Assembly: GCA_030426345.1 (NCBI GenBank)
Contig: JAUHYU010000036.1
Location: 1 to 44,699 of the forward strand
Length of the DNA stretch: 44,699 nt
Direction of reading: 5' to 3'
DNA from: Bacteroidia bacterium
GTDB lineage: Bacteria > Bacteroidota > Bacteroidia > Cytophagales > Cyclobacteriaceae
A program made the position numbers and the translations under genes. The notes beneath the pieces were generated by a model. That model was not told the DNA's origin, ran no database searches, and saw nothing but the letters and a program-made list of their open reading frames with translations. Shown piece by piece: positions 1 through 8,225 of the stretch. The stretch's first letter is position 1. Each line of letters begins with the position of its first letter.

Positions 1-90
1 TCACACCCCTAAACCTCTCACAGAACCGTACGTGAACCTCTCGATTCATACGGCTCTTATTATACAGTCAAACTTACCCGAGATTAGCTA

Positions 91-1341
91 TCAAACCAGT
101 TGGTAACCCAATGACCAATGATAGAACAAGTTGGGATATGAATGGGTTATTCGCCTCAACCAAGCAACGGCTTTTACCTTGCTACCTTTGAAGCGCTTGA
201 ACTTGTTCAATATCCACCTGAGCATCCGATGGTGTAGGTAATAGAAAACTGGTTTCAGACTTCTACGACTAATCCTTCCATAATAGTTGATCCAGCCACG
301 TATTTTCGGGTTCAGCATATTAGCCAAATCCTGTATTCCGCGTTGGCTCTTATTATGGAACGCCAGTTTCCTTAATTCCCCTACTATTCGTACTTTGGAC
401 TTGCGGCTCATCTTACAATCAAATTGTATATAGCTACCGCCTTTCCTTAGTTGGTTGAGCAGGGGTTGGAAACTGAACCCCAGAAAGTCAAACTGCACTG
501 GATAGCCTTTTAGGTTTCTACCTTCTTTCTTACAATACACTATTTTCGTCTTCTCAGGATGGGCTCTTAGCCCACATGCCGACAGACGTTCTTTGAGTGA
601 TGTAAGAATATGAGAGGCTTCCTTATGGCTCTCACAATGGATAATCAGATCATCTGCATATCTCACCATCACTGCTGACTTATGATATATTTCTAACCAT
701 TTATCTATACAGTAATGTAAGTACAGGTTCGCCAGCAAGGGGCTTATTACACCTCCCTGTGGTGTGCCTTTGCCTTCTGAAGTTTTGATACTACCTTCTT
801 CCATCTGAACTGGGGCTTCCAGCCATCTTCTGATGTACATCAACACCCATGGCTCCGACACATGACGTTCCAGCCCTTTGATCAGTAGGTCATGACGGAC
901 TTCTTCAAAGAAGTTCGCAATATCCAAGTCTATCGCCCATCTGTATTTGCGGACATTCTTCTGAACTTCCCTCACTGCCATGTGGGCACTTTTGTGAGGT
1001 CGGTATCCATAGGAATGTTCTACAAAGATGCACTCCAGCCTTGGTTCAAGATACCTCCTAATTACTTGTTGGGCTATCCTATCACTCACCGTAGGGATTC
1101 CCAGAGGACGTAACTTACCGCCCGTAGGGATATGCACCCGCTTTACAGCAGGTGCAAAGTAGCTCCCTGATGACAATCTGTTCCATAACTTGTACAGTTC
1201 TTTTGTGCGTTGACGGTCAAACATTTCCAGACTCTGCTGGTCTATGCCTGCACTTCCGCCATTACTCTTGACTTCCTTGTAAGCCTCCCAAACCATCTCT
1301 TTGGTTATCGGGATTGACTTTGTCCCTTCTTTAAAAATCAT
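91..1341 (-). CDS. ltrA: Group II intron reverse transcriptase/maturase, endonuclease-less
   Basis: This 416-residue intron-encoded protein should bind its own intron RNA, help it splice and copy it into DNA at target sites. Visible parts are the RT fingers/palm with the catalytic YADD box (VRYADDLIIH, near residue 230), the upstream GTPQGGVISPLLANLYLH block, and a C-terminal maturase (domain X) region around 300-410 containing GWINYYGR. The protein stops soon after FYHW, so it has no HNH endonuclease domain. Such RTs usually rely on nicked DNA or replication forks for mobility. The ORF is intact, opens with ATG, and lies in domain IV of the surrounding intron. Assignment to the family is firm; activity is not shown. 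Confidence 0.95.
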   Translation of the reverse strand: MIFKEGTKSIPITKEMVWEAYKEVKSNGGSAGIDQQSLEMFDRQRTKELYKLWNRLSSGSYFAPAVKRVHIPTGGKLRPLGIPTVSDRIAQQVIRRYLEPRLECIFVEHSYGYRPHKSAHMAVREVQKNVRKYRWAIDLDIANFFEEVRHDLLIKGLERHVSEPWVLMYIRRWLEAPVQMEEGSIKTSEGKGTPQGGVISPLLANLYLHYCIDKWLEIYHKSAVMVRYADDLIIHCESHKEASHILTSLKERLSACGLRAHPEKTKIVYCKKEGRNLKGYPVQFDFLGFSFQPLLNQLRKGGSYIQFDCKMSRKSKVRIVGELRKLAFHNKSQRGIQDLANMLNPKIRGWINYYGRISRRSLKPVFYYLHHRMLRWILNKFKRFKGSKVKAVAWLRRITHSYPNLFYHWSLGYQLV

Positions 1342-1616
1342 CCTTAATTTCTAAGTTGTCTCTAAATAAAAACTGCATAATTGAAGCCCTTCGCTCCATC
1401 ATCATTACAATGATTTCATCACTACTACGGCTTCATCCGCCACCTATGCGCTCATTAGTAATCAACTCACAGGTACTTCCTGCTTGTGTTTTCCTTTTAT
1501 CATAGCACATAGGCTTCCTGTGGTTCCGTTTTAAAGCCTGAATAGTACTCATGCCTCCTTAATGACGGGTGCCGCATAGTCAGTAATCAGGTGACCTCTA
1601 TGCTTATCCCCAATCC

Positions 1617-1622
1617 CTCGAT
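1617..1622 (-). other. EBS1 of the RT-encoding intron
   Basis: The intron RNA reads AUCGAG here, inside domain I. It is fully complementary to CUCGAU, the last six bases before the intron start at 1845. A six-base match is weak alone, but it coincides with independently chosen boundaries. The pairing implies that the intron recognises the terminal bases of the ORF-less intron as its 5' exon. Confidence 0.6.
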
Positions 1623-1845
1623 ATGGACTGGGTTTTGACAACAACTGGTCTTTTCGCCACTTCATCGAAAGGTTTGCTCTCGCTCATCTTTACTATTCTT
1701 ACCTGACTGTTCTAACAGCCTTTTCTCCTATCGCTTCACACACCTTCGTCACCTCCGGTACATCATAAGAGTGGTTTGGTGAGCCCTCCTGAAAGACCTC
1801 ACCGGAGGGCCTCCCTCCATCTTTATAACAGCTTACACAGCACAC

Positions 1846-2509
1846 ATCGAGTAGCCCGACCTGAGTCCAAATGACTCAGGTTGAGGCTCTCACACCACCG
1901 TGCATACGGTTCTTGTACACGGCGGTTCGTAAAGCATAATGTACCGCTCTTTACACCGATACATCTTTCCGCTACTTTTAAGTATAGGCTATACCTAAGT
2001 ATTCCTACACGAATTTTCACTTCACAATACGTTCGGCCCTTCCCTTTCTTGTGAGACCTCTACTTTATTTTAGTAGCTCGTTTCCTGATCGGTACTATGG
2101 CCTCTGCTGACTTCTCAAACCATAACACGATAGTTCGAGACCTCCCTCGGTAAGGTGAATATCCTTGTGTTTATGCCCGCTATACCAACCCTGCAAGCTG
2201 GCCCATCACTAAAAATGTCCGCTGGACATTTTCTAAACGTTCTGTCCTCATTTCGGTACTGACCTTCCTTTCTAAGATGAAAGAAAAGCTTTGGACTTCG
2301 GCAGCATGTGGTACCTCATTCGACCTAATGGCCTCGGTATGTAGTTCCTGTTCGTCAGTACAGATACCGCAATCCGGCTTACTTCACTCCATACCTCACG
2401 GTAAACGAGCTTGCCGCTTGCTTAGCTTCGGGTAACGACTCCCGCGCTTACGGGACTTTCACCCTTTGGAACACTCAATTCCATGAGCTATATTCACCAT
2501 TCAAGGCAC
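1846..2509 (-). mobile_element. ORF-less group II intron, 664 nt
   Basis: The minus strand starts with GTGCCTTGAATGG at 2509 and ends with CTACTCGAT at 1846, a terminus typical of a large bacterial intron family. Domain V lies about 1928-1893 (stem ACCGCCGTG / CACGGTGGT) and domain VI about 1880-1860 (8-bp stem CCTGAGTC / GACTCAGG). EBS1 ACACAA at 2170-2165 matches the preceding exon bases TTGTGT (2515-2510). No maturase is present: the region that should hold it keeps only short domain IV flanks (about 2090-1930). The terminal loop of domain V departs from the usual tetraloop, which could mean decay. The element lies in the upstream region of the phosphoesterase gene at 2694, in opposite orientation. 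Confidence 0.8.
2165..2170 (-). other. EBS1 of the ORF-less intron
   Basis: The RNA reads ACACAA here and complements UUGUGU, the six 5' exon bases at 2515-2510. The match decided between possible 5' ends at 2509, 2511 and 2513, since only 2509 leaves a complementary exon end. Confidence 0.5.
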
Positions 2510-2693
2510 ACACAATGTATAAAAATAATGCTTAGTTTAGTGTTTAATCAAAGGTTAGTGCTCTTTTGTTGTGTCTGATTTTCCTTCGGAAAATCCTCGC
2601 ATACAAAACCGCACTATTCTTATTCATAAACGTTGTAACTAATATAGGTATACTAAAAAAAACATATTTTTTTGAAAAAATAGACAACTACTT

Positions 2694-3878
2694 ATGAGAA
2701 ATAAATGTGATATCAAAAGCTATTTTTATGCCATTGTTTTGTTAATGTGCTCAACTCAATGGATTTATGCTCAAAATCTTGAAATTACGCATGGTCCCTA
2801 TCTTCAATACCTAACTTCCAATGAAGTAACTATTGGTTGGAGTACTTCTAAAAATTCTATATCATGGGTTGAATACTATAAAGAAGACGGATCAAATTTC
2901 TATCAAAAAGAAAGAGAGAAAATATTTAATGCATCTGATGGACTAAAAAATATAAGTGTACTACACAGTGTAACACTAAAAAACTTGAATCCTGCGACAA
3001 AATATGCCTATCGTATCTATTCAAAAGAAGTAAAAGATGATAGGAGTTTTGGCAAAACTGTGGCAACCCAAGTATACAAAAGAGAACCACTTTATTTTAC
3101 AACACAGCCAATAAAAAAAGAACAAGTATCACTTGTAGTACTAAGCGATATGCATGAAAATACTGCAAAAGTAGGCAGCCTTTTGAAAGGAGTTGAATGG
3201 GACAAAACAGATTTTGTATTGTTAGATGGTGACTTTGTGGATACCTTTGAATCGGAATCAGATTTATACGAAGGGGTACTGGATACATGTGTTGATATAT
3301 TTGCACAAAAGATACCGCTAGTTATTGTAAGAGGAAATCATGAAACAAGAGGTAGAAAGGCGCATGAACTAAAAAAATACTTTCATTTCCCAGAAAACAA
3401 ATATTATTATACCTATTCAATAGGAACCACATTGTTTATTGTATTAGACTCAGGAGAGGATAAGGCTGATTCTGACATAGAATATAACGGATTGGCAGAT
3501 TTTGATGCATATCGTAGCGAACAGGCAAAATGGTTATCAGAAGTTGTAAAATCAGATGCATTTAAAAATGCCGAACATAAAATAGCTTTTATGCATATTC
3601 CGCCCTATGATGACAACAGAGGGCAAGAATGGCATGGAGATCTTGAAGTAAGATTAAAGTTTGTGCCAATACTCAACAAGGCAGGCATCGATTTGATGGT
3701 CTCTGGCCATAGACACCATTATTCATTTCAAACTCCTAAGATTGAAGAAAACAATTTTCCCATTCTAATTGCAGACCATAAGACTCGATATAATCTCTTA
3801 ATTGATAAAACAGGAATTAAAATTAAGGGAATTGATATCGATTCTAAAGAGGTGTTAAATATGTTCATTGAGAAATAG
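2694..3878 (+). CDS. Secreted metallophosphoesterase with N-terminal fibronectin-like domain
   Basis: The 394-residue protein has a signal peptide ending near WIYAQ, a fibronectin-III/purple-acid-phosphatase-type N-terminal domain (about 30-130, with LQYLTSNEVTIGWST), and a calcineurin-like phosphoesterase domain. Metal-binding blocks occur in the expected order: SDMHE, LDGDFVD, RGNHETRG, FMHIPPY, SGHRHHY. It should hydrolyse phosphate mono- or diesters outside the cytoplasm; the substrate is unknown. It is a single-gene unit followed by a strong hairpin at 3915-3951. A group II intron pair occupies the region upstream, ending only 184 bp before the start codon. No copy of the dispersed AAAATCCATG motif lies in or near it. 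Confidence 0.88.
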   Translation: MRNKCDIKSYFYAIVLLMCSTQWIYAQNLEITHGPYLQYLTSNEVTIGWSTSKNSISWVEYYKEDGSNFYQKEREKIFNASDGLKNISVLHSVTLKNLNPATKYAYRIYSKEVKDDRSFGKTVATQVYKREPLYFTTQPIKKEQVSLVVLSDMHENTAKVGSLLKGVEWDKTDFVLLDGDFVDTFESESDLYEGVLDTCVDIFAQKIPLVIVRGNHETRGRKAHELKKYFHFPENKYYYTYSIGTTLFIVLDSGEDKADSDIEYNGLADFDAYRSEQAKWLSEVVKSDAFKNAEHKIAFMHIPPYDDNRGQEWHGDLEVRLKFVPILNKAGIDLMVSGHRHHYSFQTPKIEENNFPILIADHKTRYNLLIDKTGIKIKGIDIDSKEVLNMFIEK

Positions 3879-3914
3879 GATGAAGCTTCTGTTACCTCTG
3901 TAAATAACACTCCC

Positions 3915-3951
3915 AATTTCATGGAAAAAAGACCCTTTTTTCCATGAAATT
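3915..3951. terminator. 17-bp stem hairpin after phosphoesterase gene
   Basis: A perfect inverted repeat has 17-bp arms (3915-3931 and 3935-3951) and a 3-nt loop, AATTTCATGGAAAAAAG on the left arm, 36 bp after the phosphoesterase stop. It is suited to termination of the + strand gene. Its arm contains TTCATGGA, the core shared with the dispersed motif. The rest of 3952-4173 shows no gene or other clear signal. Confidence 0.7.
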
Positions 3952-4173
3952 TTATTGAGGGGAGTACGCCAACTGATAGGGGAAATAATGGATTGGGTGA
4001 TTAAGTTTTATTCCATAACTTCGAAAGTCTCAAAATATAATAGAACTGAAATATGCATGTCATTCATTAGTAAGTTGGTTATTGATACCCCAACATAAAG
4101 CCTATCACACTCCCAAAGGATTAAAATGCCTCAAAATTCCATAAAGCCAACCCAAAAATTAGAAAGAATTCCA

Positions 4174-4866
4174 TCACTGGATTTCCATCACACGGATATT
4201 TCTAAAGTAAACAGGGGCTCCGGCATGTTTTCCCTGGAAACCGATTTTGCCATGTGTGGGCAATTCGGCAGGAGGCGTACTGAGCCACGAAGGTGCTCTG
4301 CTGCCATCGGGGTTTGATTTGGCTTCGGTGAATTTTGTCATGTCAAATTCATTGACCTGCTCGCCATTGAGCAGCACATAGATCATACTGTCAATGCAGG
4401 TGATCGTGTATTTGTTCCATTCCCCTGGTTTTTTTACGGCAGATTTAGTCGCTGGCTTGCGGCCAAAGATGGCACCACACTGCCAACTTTTTGGTGTTTT
4501 AGCCAATTTTTCATTGAAATTGTCTGCAATCTGAATTTCTACAGAGTTAGCCAACCAATTGTCCAGATCGGAGCAATATACGATCACGCCGCTATTGGTA
4601 CCATCAGCATTTTTGAACTCCAAATCCAAAACAAAATTATCATAATCTTTGTCCGTCCAAAGAAACTCATCTTCTGTAGCCGTAAATTCCCCATCTTCAA
4701 ATGACCAAACTCCCTCGGGATAAATGGCATTGGACAAATCCGAAGTGAAAAGTGCCGGCCATGATCCTGAATCAGGATGGCTCGTAAGCGGATATTTTGG
4801 CTGCTGTTGGCACGAAATGAAAACTATGAATACGAGCGATGTAAGAATTGAAAGCTGAAGTTTCAT
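4174..4866 (-). CDS. DUF1080 (3-keto-disaccharide hydrolase-type) lipoprotein
   Basis: A DUF1080 protein of about 230 residues, a jelly-roll fold family that includes enzymes acting on 3-keto-glycosides. The first 13 or so codons form a hydrophobic segment ending in the lipobox FISC, so it is probably an outer or inner membrane lipoprotein. Visible family features are WSFEDGEFTAT near the start, NSGVIVYCSD in the middle, a WNKYTITC strand, LLNGEQVNEFD, and IGFQGKHAGAPVYFRNI at the end. A longer reading frame starts at TTG 4890, but ATG 4866 directly precedes the signal peptide and is preferred. The DinB-like gene at 4999-5520 lies upstream on the same strand with a terminator between, so they may not be cotranscribed. 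Confidence 0.85.
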   Translation of the reverse strand: MKLQLSILTSLVFIVFISCQQQPKYPLTSHPDSGSWPALFTSDLSNAIYPEGVWSFEDGEFTATEDEFLWTDKDYDNFVLDLEFKNADGTNSGVIVYCSDLDNWLANSVEIQIADNFNEKLAKTPKSWQCGAIFGRKPATKSAVKKPGEWNKYTITCIDSMIYVLLNGEQVNEFDMTKFTEAKSNPDGSRAPSWLSTPPAELPTHGKIGFQGKHAGAPVYFRNIRVMEIQ

Positions 4867-4953
4867 GGAAAATAGGGGCTTTTTTATCAACAGATAAATA
4901 TATTACTTGATCGATTCAAATCCTAAAAGACCTCCCACGGAAAGAGGATAAAT

Positions 4954-4983
4954 AAAAAGGCCGGAGAGATTCCGGCCTTTTTT
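4954..4983 (-). terminator. Rho-independent terminator after DinB-like gene
   Basis: Stem AAAGGCCGGA / TCCGGCCTTT with a short loop and A/T runs on both sides, located 16 bp past the stop of the minus-strand DinB-like gene. It can work in either direction, but nothing on the + strand ends here. Confidence 0.85.
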
Positions 4984-4998
4984 GTAGGTACGATAAAA

Positions 4999-5520
4999 TT
5001 ATTTTTTACTCCAAGGAGGAGTGATTCCGTTCATTCGGCTATAAGCGATCAATTGCCCGAGATGTTCATCGAAGTGGGACATCGCTATTAGTATGGCTGT
5101 GGTAGTCGTGTACTCGCCGGGATATGGAAATTCCACCTTATTTGCTAATGATCCATCATCCACATTTTTGATGGCGCTGATGATTAAATCAGTGGATTGT
5201 TTTAGGGCAGGTTCTATTTTATCCTTACTGTTTAAATCCTGTTCTAGCGTTTGCATATTTACACCCGCTGGTAAAGACGCTCCTAATTTTGTAGCAAAGA
5301 AATAATTCGCCTGAATAACGTGTTGAAATACCCCTGCAACTGACCGAACTCCATCCTCTGGACTCCAGTCGTATTTGTCAGAAGGAATGGCATCAGCAAG
5401 CTGCATTATCTTATCTGACGAATGTGTAATCATTCCTGCAGTTTCATTTTGTAATAGTTTTTGTGCAAATAAAGAAGCGCTTGCGAATAATGCACAGACA
5501 ATAATGAGTGGTCTTTTCAT
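4999..5520 (-). CDS. Secreted DinB-like protein
   Basis: A 173-residue DinB-superfamily four-helix bundle with a cleavable signal peptide (MKRPLIIVCALFASASLFAQ). The family usually binds a metal through three histidines; candidates are the His in VFQHVIQANYFF and the two in SHFDEHLGQLIAYSR. DinB proteins include thiol transferases and metal hydrolases, but most exported members have no known reaction. It faces away from the chitinase gene at 5719 across a shared 198-bp promoter region. A second secreted DinB-like protein lies at 7615-8217, also next to a DUF1080 gene. Function beyond the fold is unknown. Confidence 0.85.
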   Translation of the reverse strand: MKRPLIIVCALFASASLFAQKLLQNETAGMITHSSDKIMQLADAIPSDKYDWSPEDGVRSVAGVFQHVIQANYFFATKLGASLPAGVNMQTLEQDLNSKDKIEPALKQSTDLIISAIKNVDDGSLANKVEFPYPGEYTTTTAILIAMSHFDEHLGQLIAYSRMNGITPPWSKK

Positions 5521-5718
5521 GGTCGTAGTTGTTTGGTTAGTGATTTATTATGTTACCGAATATTATGCGATTATTATGTTTTCATTGCGACATTTGTGAT
5601 ATGTAATCATTTATGGTATGGATTCATTTTGGGAAAATGAAGGTTTTAAGTTAAATCTCGGATTGGATTAATTGATTAGATTCGTAATTATGTAATACCG
5701 TAAAATTAATTTTCAAAT

Positions 5719-6885
5719 ATGAAGCGAATTACGATTTGGATATTAGCTGGCTGCATGAGTGTGGCTTGCTCTGGATTGGTCAAAAAAGAGCAGCCGGTCC
5801 ATGAATTTTCTGAAACAAAATATCGGGTCGTTGGCTATGTGGCCGGTTATCGTGATTTTGATTTTTCAAAAATACAGGCAGAAAAACTGACTCATATCAA
5901 TTATGCATTCGCTAACGTAATTGGTGGGCAGGTGATGTTTGATACTACGGATATTGACAATACTTCGCTTAAAGATGATGATCTCAAAACCTTACAAAAG
6001 TTAAAGGAAGTAAATCCTGATTTGAAAATTTTGGTATCCGTAGGCGGTTGGGTTTGGTCAGGCAACTTTTCTGACGCTGCGCTAACGGAAGCTTCCAGAG
6101 TCAGGTTTGCCCAAAGCGCAGCAGATTTTGTCCATCAATATCAATTAGATGGAATTGATATCGACTGGGAATATCCAAACCAGGTCGGTGCCGGGAATAT
6201 TCATAGAAAAGAAGATGTCCATAATTTCACCTTGCTGATGAAGGCGACACGCGAAGCACTTGATCAGCGTGCAAAACAAGAAGATAAGGGTCATTATCTA
6301 CTTACCATTGCCACGGGTGCCGATACAGCATATGTCAATAATACGGAATTGGGCGAGGTGGCAAAGTATCTCGACTTTATGAATATCATGACTTATGATT
6401 TCTACAACGGACTGCACCACACTACCGGCCATCATGCCAATTTGTACCCATCTGACATGAATACTTCGAGGGTGAGCGATGTGTTGAGCTCTGTAAAGCT
6501 CCATGAAGAGGCTGGTGTGCCTTTAAGCAAAATCAATATTGGTGTGCCGTTTTATGGGCGACAATGGGATGGCGTAAAATCCATGGAAAATAATGGACTT
6601 TATCAGGAGGCAGAGTCTGTGGGGCAGATTATATTTTACCATACGATTGTACGGGATTTTCTGGATAATACTGATTCTACCAGATATTGGGATGCATCAG
6701 CCAAAGCACCATATTTGTGGAATGCAGATTCTGGCGTTTTTATTTCTTATGAAGATGCGGAATCGATAAAGTATAAAATGCAATATTTAAAGGAGAAAGG
6801 GATTTCCGGAGTCATGTTTTGGGAATACAGCGATGACTATGAAAGTCAATTGCTGGATGCTATTCATGAAAACCTGAATGAATAA
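5719..6885 (+). CDS. GH18 chitinase-like lipoprotein
   Basis: A 388-residue glycoside hydrolase family 18 TIM barrel that probably cleaves beta-1,4-GlcNAc linkages. The catalytic DxxDxDxE motif is intact (DGIDIDWE, D144, D147, D149, E151), preceded by the SVGG strand motif at 107-110 and followed by MTYDFY and MFWEYSDD. The N-terminus is a lipoprotein signal with lipobox SVAC (Cys17), so the enzyme is probably surface or periplasm anchored. No carbohydrate-binding module is visible. A DUF1080 gene starts 28 bp downstream and a DinB-like gene follows, suggesting a three-gene operon. One exact copy of the AAAATCCATG motif lies inside at 6577-6586. Confidence 0.93.
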   Translation: MKRITIWILAGCMSVACSGLVKKEQPVHEFSETKYRVVGYVAGYRDFDFSKIQAEKLTHINYAFANVIGGQVMFDTTDIDNTSLKDDDLKTLQKLKEVNPDLKILVSVGGWVWSGNFSDAALTEASRVRFAQSAADFVHQYQLDGIDIDWEYPNQVGAGNIHRKEDVHNFTLLMKATREALDQRAKQEDKGHYLLTIATGADTAYVNNTELGEVAKYLDFMNIMTYDFYNGLHHTTGHHANLYPSDMNTSRVSDVLSSVKLHEEAGVPLSKINIGVPFYGRQWDGVKSMENNGLYQEAESVGQIIFYHTIVRDFLDNTDSTRYWDASAKAPYLWNADSGVFISYEDAESIKYKMQYLKEKGISGVMFWEYSDDYESQLLDAIHENLNE

Positions 6886-6913
6886 TTTCCACAGAAGACC
6901 AATATTATAGACT

Positions 6914-7600
6914 ATGAAAAAACACCTCATTCTTGCTGCATTTTTTGCAATAAATGCCCAAATATCCATGGCACAGTCTATTAGTTTATTTAATGGAAAA
7001 AACCTAGACGGCTGGCATGTTGACGTCCCCGCAATGGACACCAGCAATGCCATCAACCCGTTTATCGTCCGAGATAGGATGTTGGTGAGTTTGGGTGAAC
7101 CGCAGGGTCATTTGATTACAGATGCAGAATATGAAAACTTCCGACTTGAGGTGGAATATCGGTTTGCCGGGAAGCCGGGAAATTGTGGTGTTTTGGTATA
7201 TGCGTCAACACCACGATCATTGTATAAAATGTTCCCAAAATCCATAGAAGTGCAAATGATGCATGAAAACGCTGGGGACTTCTGGTGTATTGTGGAAAAT
7301 ATTTTTGTCCCGGATATGGTAAGCCGACGCGGTCCGAAAGATGAATGGGGCATTACGGAAGGAAAAAAGAGGCGCATCCTAAACCTCACCGATGGATCTG
7401 AGCATAAAGTGGGAGCGTGGAATGCCATGACTATCGAATGTCTGGATCGGGAGATCAAGGTTTGGGTAAATGGTGATATGGTAAACCATGGATTTGACTG
7501 TACTGTGAACAAAGGCCAAATTGCCGTGCAGGCTGAAGGATCTGAGGTGGAATTTAGAAAGCTCGAATTGACGCCGATTTCTGAATTGACACAGGACTAG
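6914..7600 (+). CDS. Secreted DUF1080 protein
   Basis: A 228-residue DUF1080 protein with a cleavable signal peptide ending in ISMAQ. Family features are SLFNGKNLDGWHV directly after the signal, GNCGVLVYAS in the middle strand region, SIEVQMMHENAGDFW, WNAMTIECLDREIKVWVNG, and a final IAVQAEGSEVEFRKLEL. The family includes periplasmic enzymes acting on 3-keto-glycosides; the sugar handled here is not evident. It sits between the chitinase (28 bp upstream) and a DinB-like gene (14 bp downstream), so it is probably cotranscribed with both. Confidence 0.88.
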   Translation: MKKHLILAAFFAINAQISMAQSISLFNGKNLDGWHVDVPAMDTSNAINPFIVRDRMLVSLGEPQGHLITDAEYENFRLEVEYRFAGKPGNCGVLVYASTPRSLYKMFPKSIEVQMMHENAGDFWCIVENIFVPDMVSRRGPKDEWGITEGKKRRILNLTDGSEHKVGAWNAMTIECLDREIKVWVNGDMVNHGFDCTVNKGQIAVQAEGSEVEFRKLELTPISELTQD

Positions 7601-7614
7601 TAAATATTATACAC

Positions 7615-8217
7615 ATGAAATTATCTATTGTATTTATCATATTATCTATTGTTGGAATGAACCAAATATCTGCTCAAAGTGGACAGGGCGCTTCAATTTC
7701 GGAAGATTTGCCTTATCACCAGATTCCTGAATATCCTGAATCGTATTCTCCGGGAAGTGTAGCTGCGCGCATGGTTGATGCGTTGGGATATCGATTTTAT
7801 TGGGCAACTCAAGGTCTTACCCAAGAGGATTTGGCCTTTAAACCAAGTGAAAAGGCTCGAAATTCCATGGAAACAATTACGCACATTTATGTACTTTCTT
7901 CGACGATGCTTTCTGGAATAAAGAGAGAAGTCAATTCCAAACCAAAAGAGTTGTCAACTTTTGAAGAAACGCGCAAAGCAACATTGGAAAATTTGCAATC
8001 TGCCAGCAACATCCTGAAAGGAGGGAAAGATGTGGAAAATTATAAATTGGTTTTCAAGAGGGGGGATCAGACAACCGAATACCCGTTTTGGAATTTGCTT
8101 AATGGACCACTTGCTGATGCCATTTATCACACGGGACAATTGGTGACTCTTCGGCGTTCATCTGGCAATCCTATGAACCCGGGTGTAAACGTAATGAGAG
8201 GTAAAACCAAAGAATAG
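7615..8217 (+). CDS. Secreted DinB-like protein
   Basis: A 200-residue exported protein (signal ending near NQISAQ) with a DinB-like helical bundle. The histidine in METITHIYVLS and the one in IYHTGQLVTLRR fit two of the usual metal ligands. A proline-rich segment (about 33-48) precedes the bundle. It starts 14 bp after the DUF1080 stop and ends 8 bp before the convergent YheT-type hydrolase gene. This is the second DUF1080/DinB pairing in 4 kb, but sequence similarity to the 4999-5520 protein is low by eye. Reaction unknown. Confidence 0.7.
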   Translation: MKLSIVFIILSIVGMNQISAQSGQGASISEDLPYHQIPEYPESYSPGSVAARMVDALGYRFYWATQGLTQEDLAFKPSEKARNSMETITHIYVLSSTMLSGIKREVNSKPKELSTFEETRKATLENLQSASNILKGGKDVENYKLVFKRGDQTTEYPFWNLLNGPLADAIYHTGQLVTLRRSSGNPMNPGVNVMRGKTKE

Positions 8218-8225
8218 CTGAATGG

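Larger units (their letters stand above)
1..1845 (-). mobile_element. RT-encoding group II intron (3' end outside window)
   Basis: Read on the minus strand, the element starts with GTGTG at 1845, carries the intron RNA domains at 1342-1845, the maturase ORF at 1341-91, and a canonical 34-nt domain V at 56-23 (GAGCCGTAT ... GTACGGTTC, with the AGC triad). Domain VI begins at 22 and runs out of the window, so the 3' splice site is not visible. The 5' boundary is supported by EBS1: the RNA reads AUCGAG at 1622-1617, which exactly complements the six bases just upstream of 1845 (CTCGAT, at 1851-1846). Those six bases are the 3' end of the neighbouring ORF-less intron. The gene-free 1342-1845 stretch is therefore intron RNA. 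The intron class (chloroplast-like or a related endonuclease-less class) is an inference. Confidence 0.85.

Noticed and set aside
892-1113. + strand ORF opposite the maturase gene
   Set aside because: A shadow of the maturase coding strand, with no independent family signal.
1823-2020. 65-codon ORF on the minus strand
   Set aside because: It lies across domains V and VI of the ORF-less intron; the peptide is a frequent artefact of translated intron RNA, not a protein.
2576-2595. Hairpin GATTTTCC/GGAAAATC as an attC or class C intron insertion site
   Set aside because: The introns do not insert next to it, the GTTRRRY core is not met nearby, and no integrase is present.
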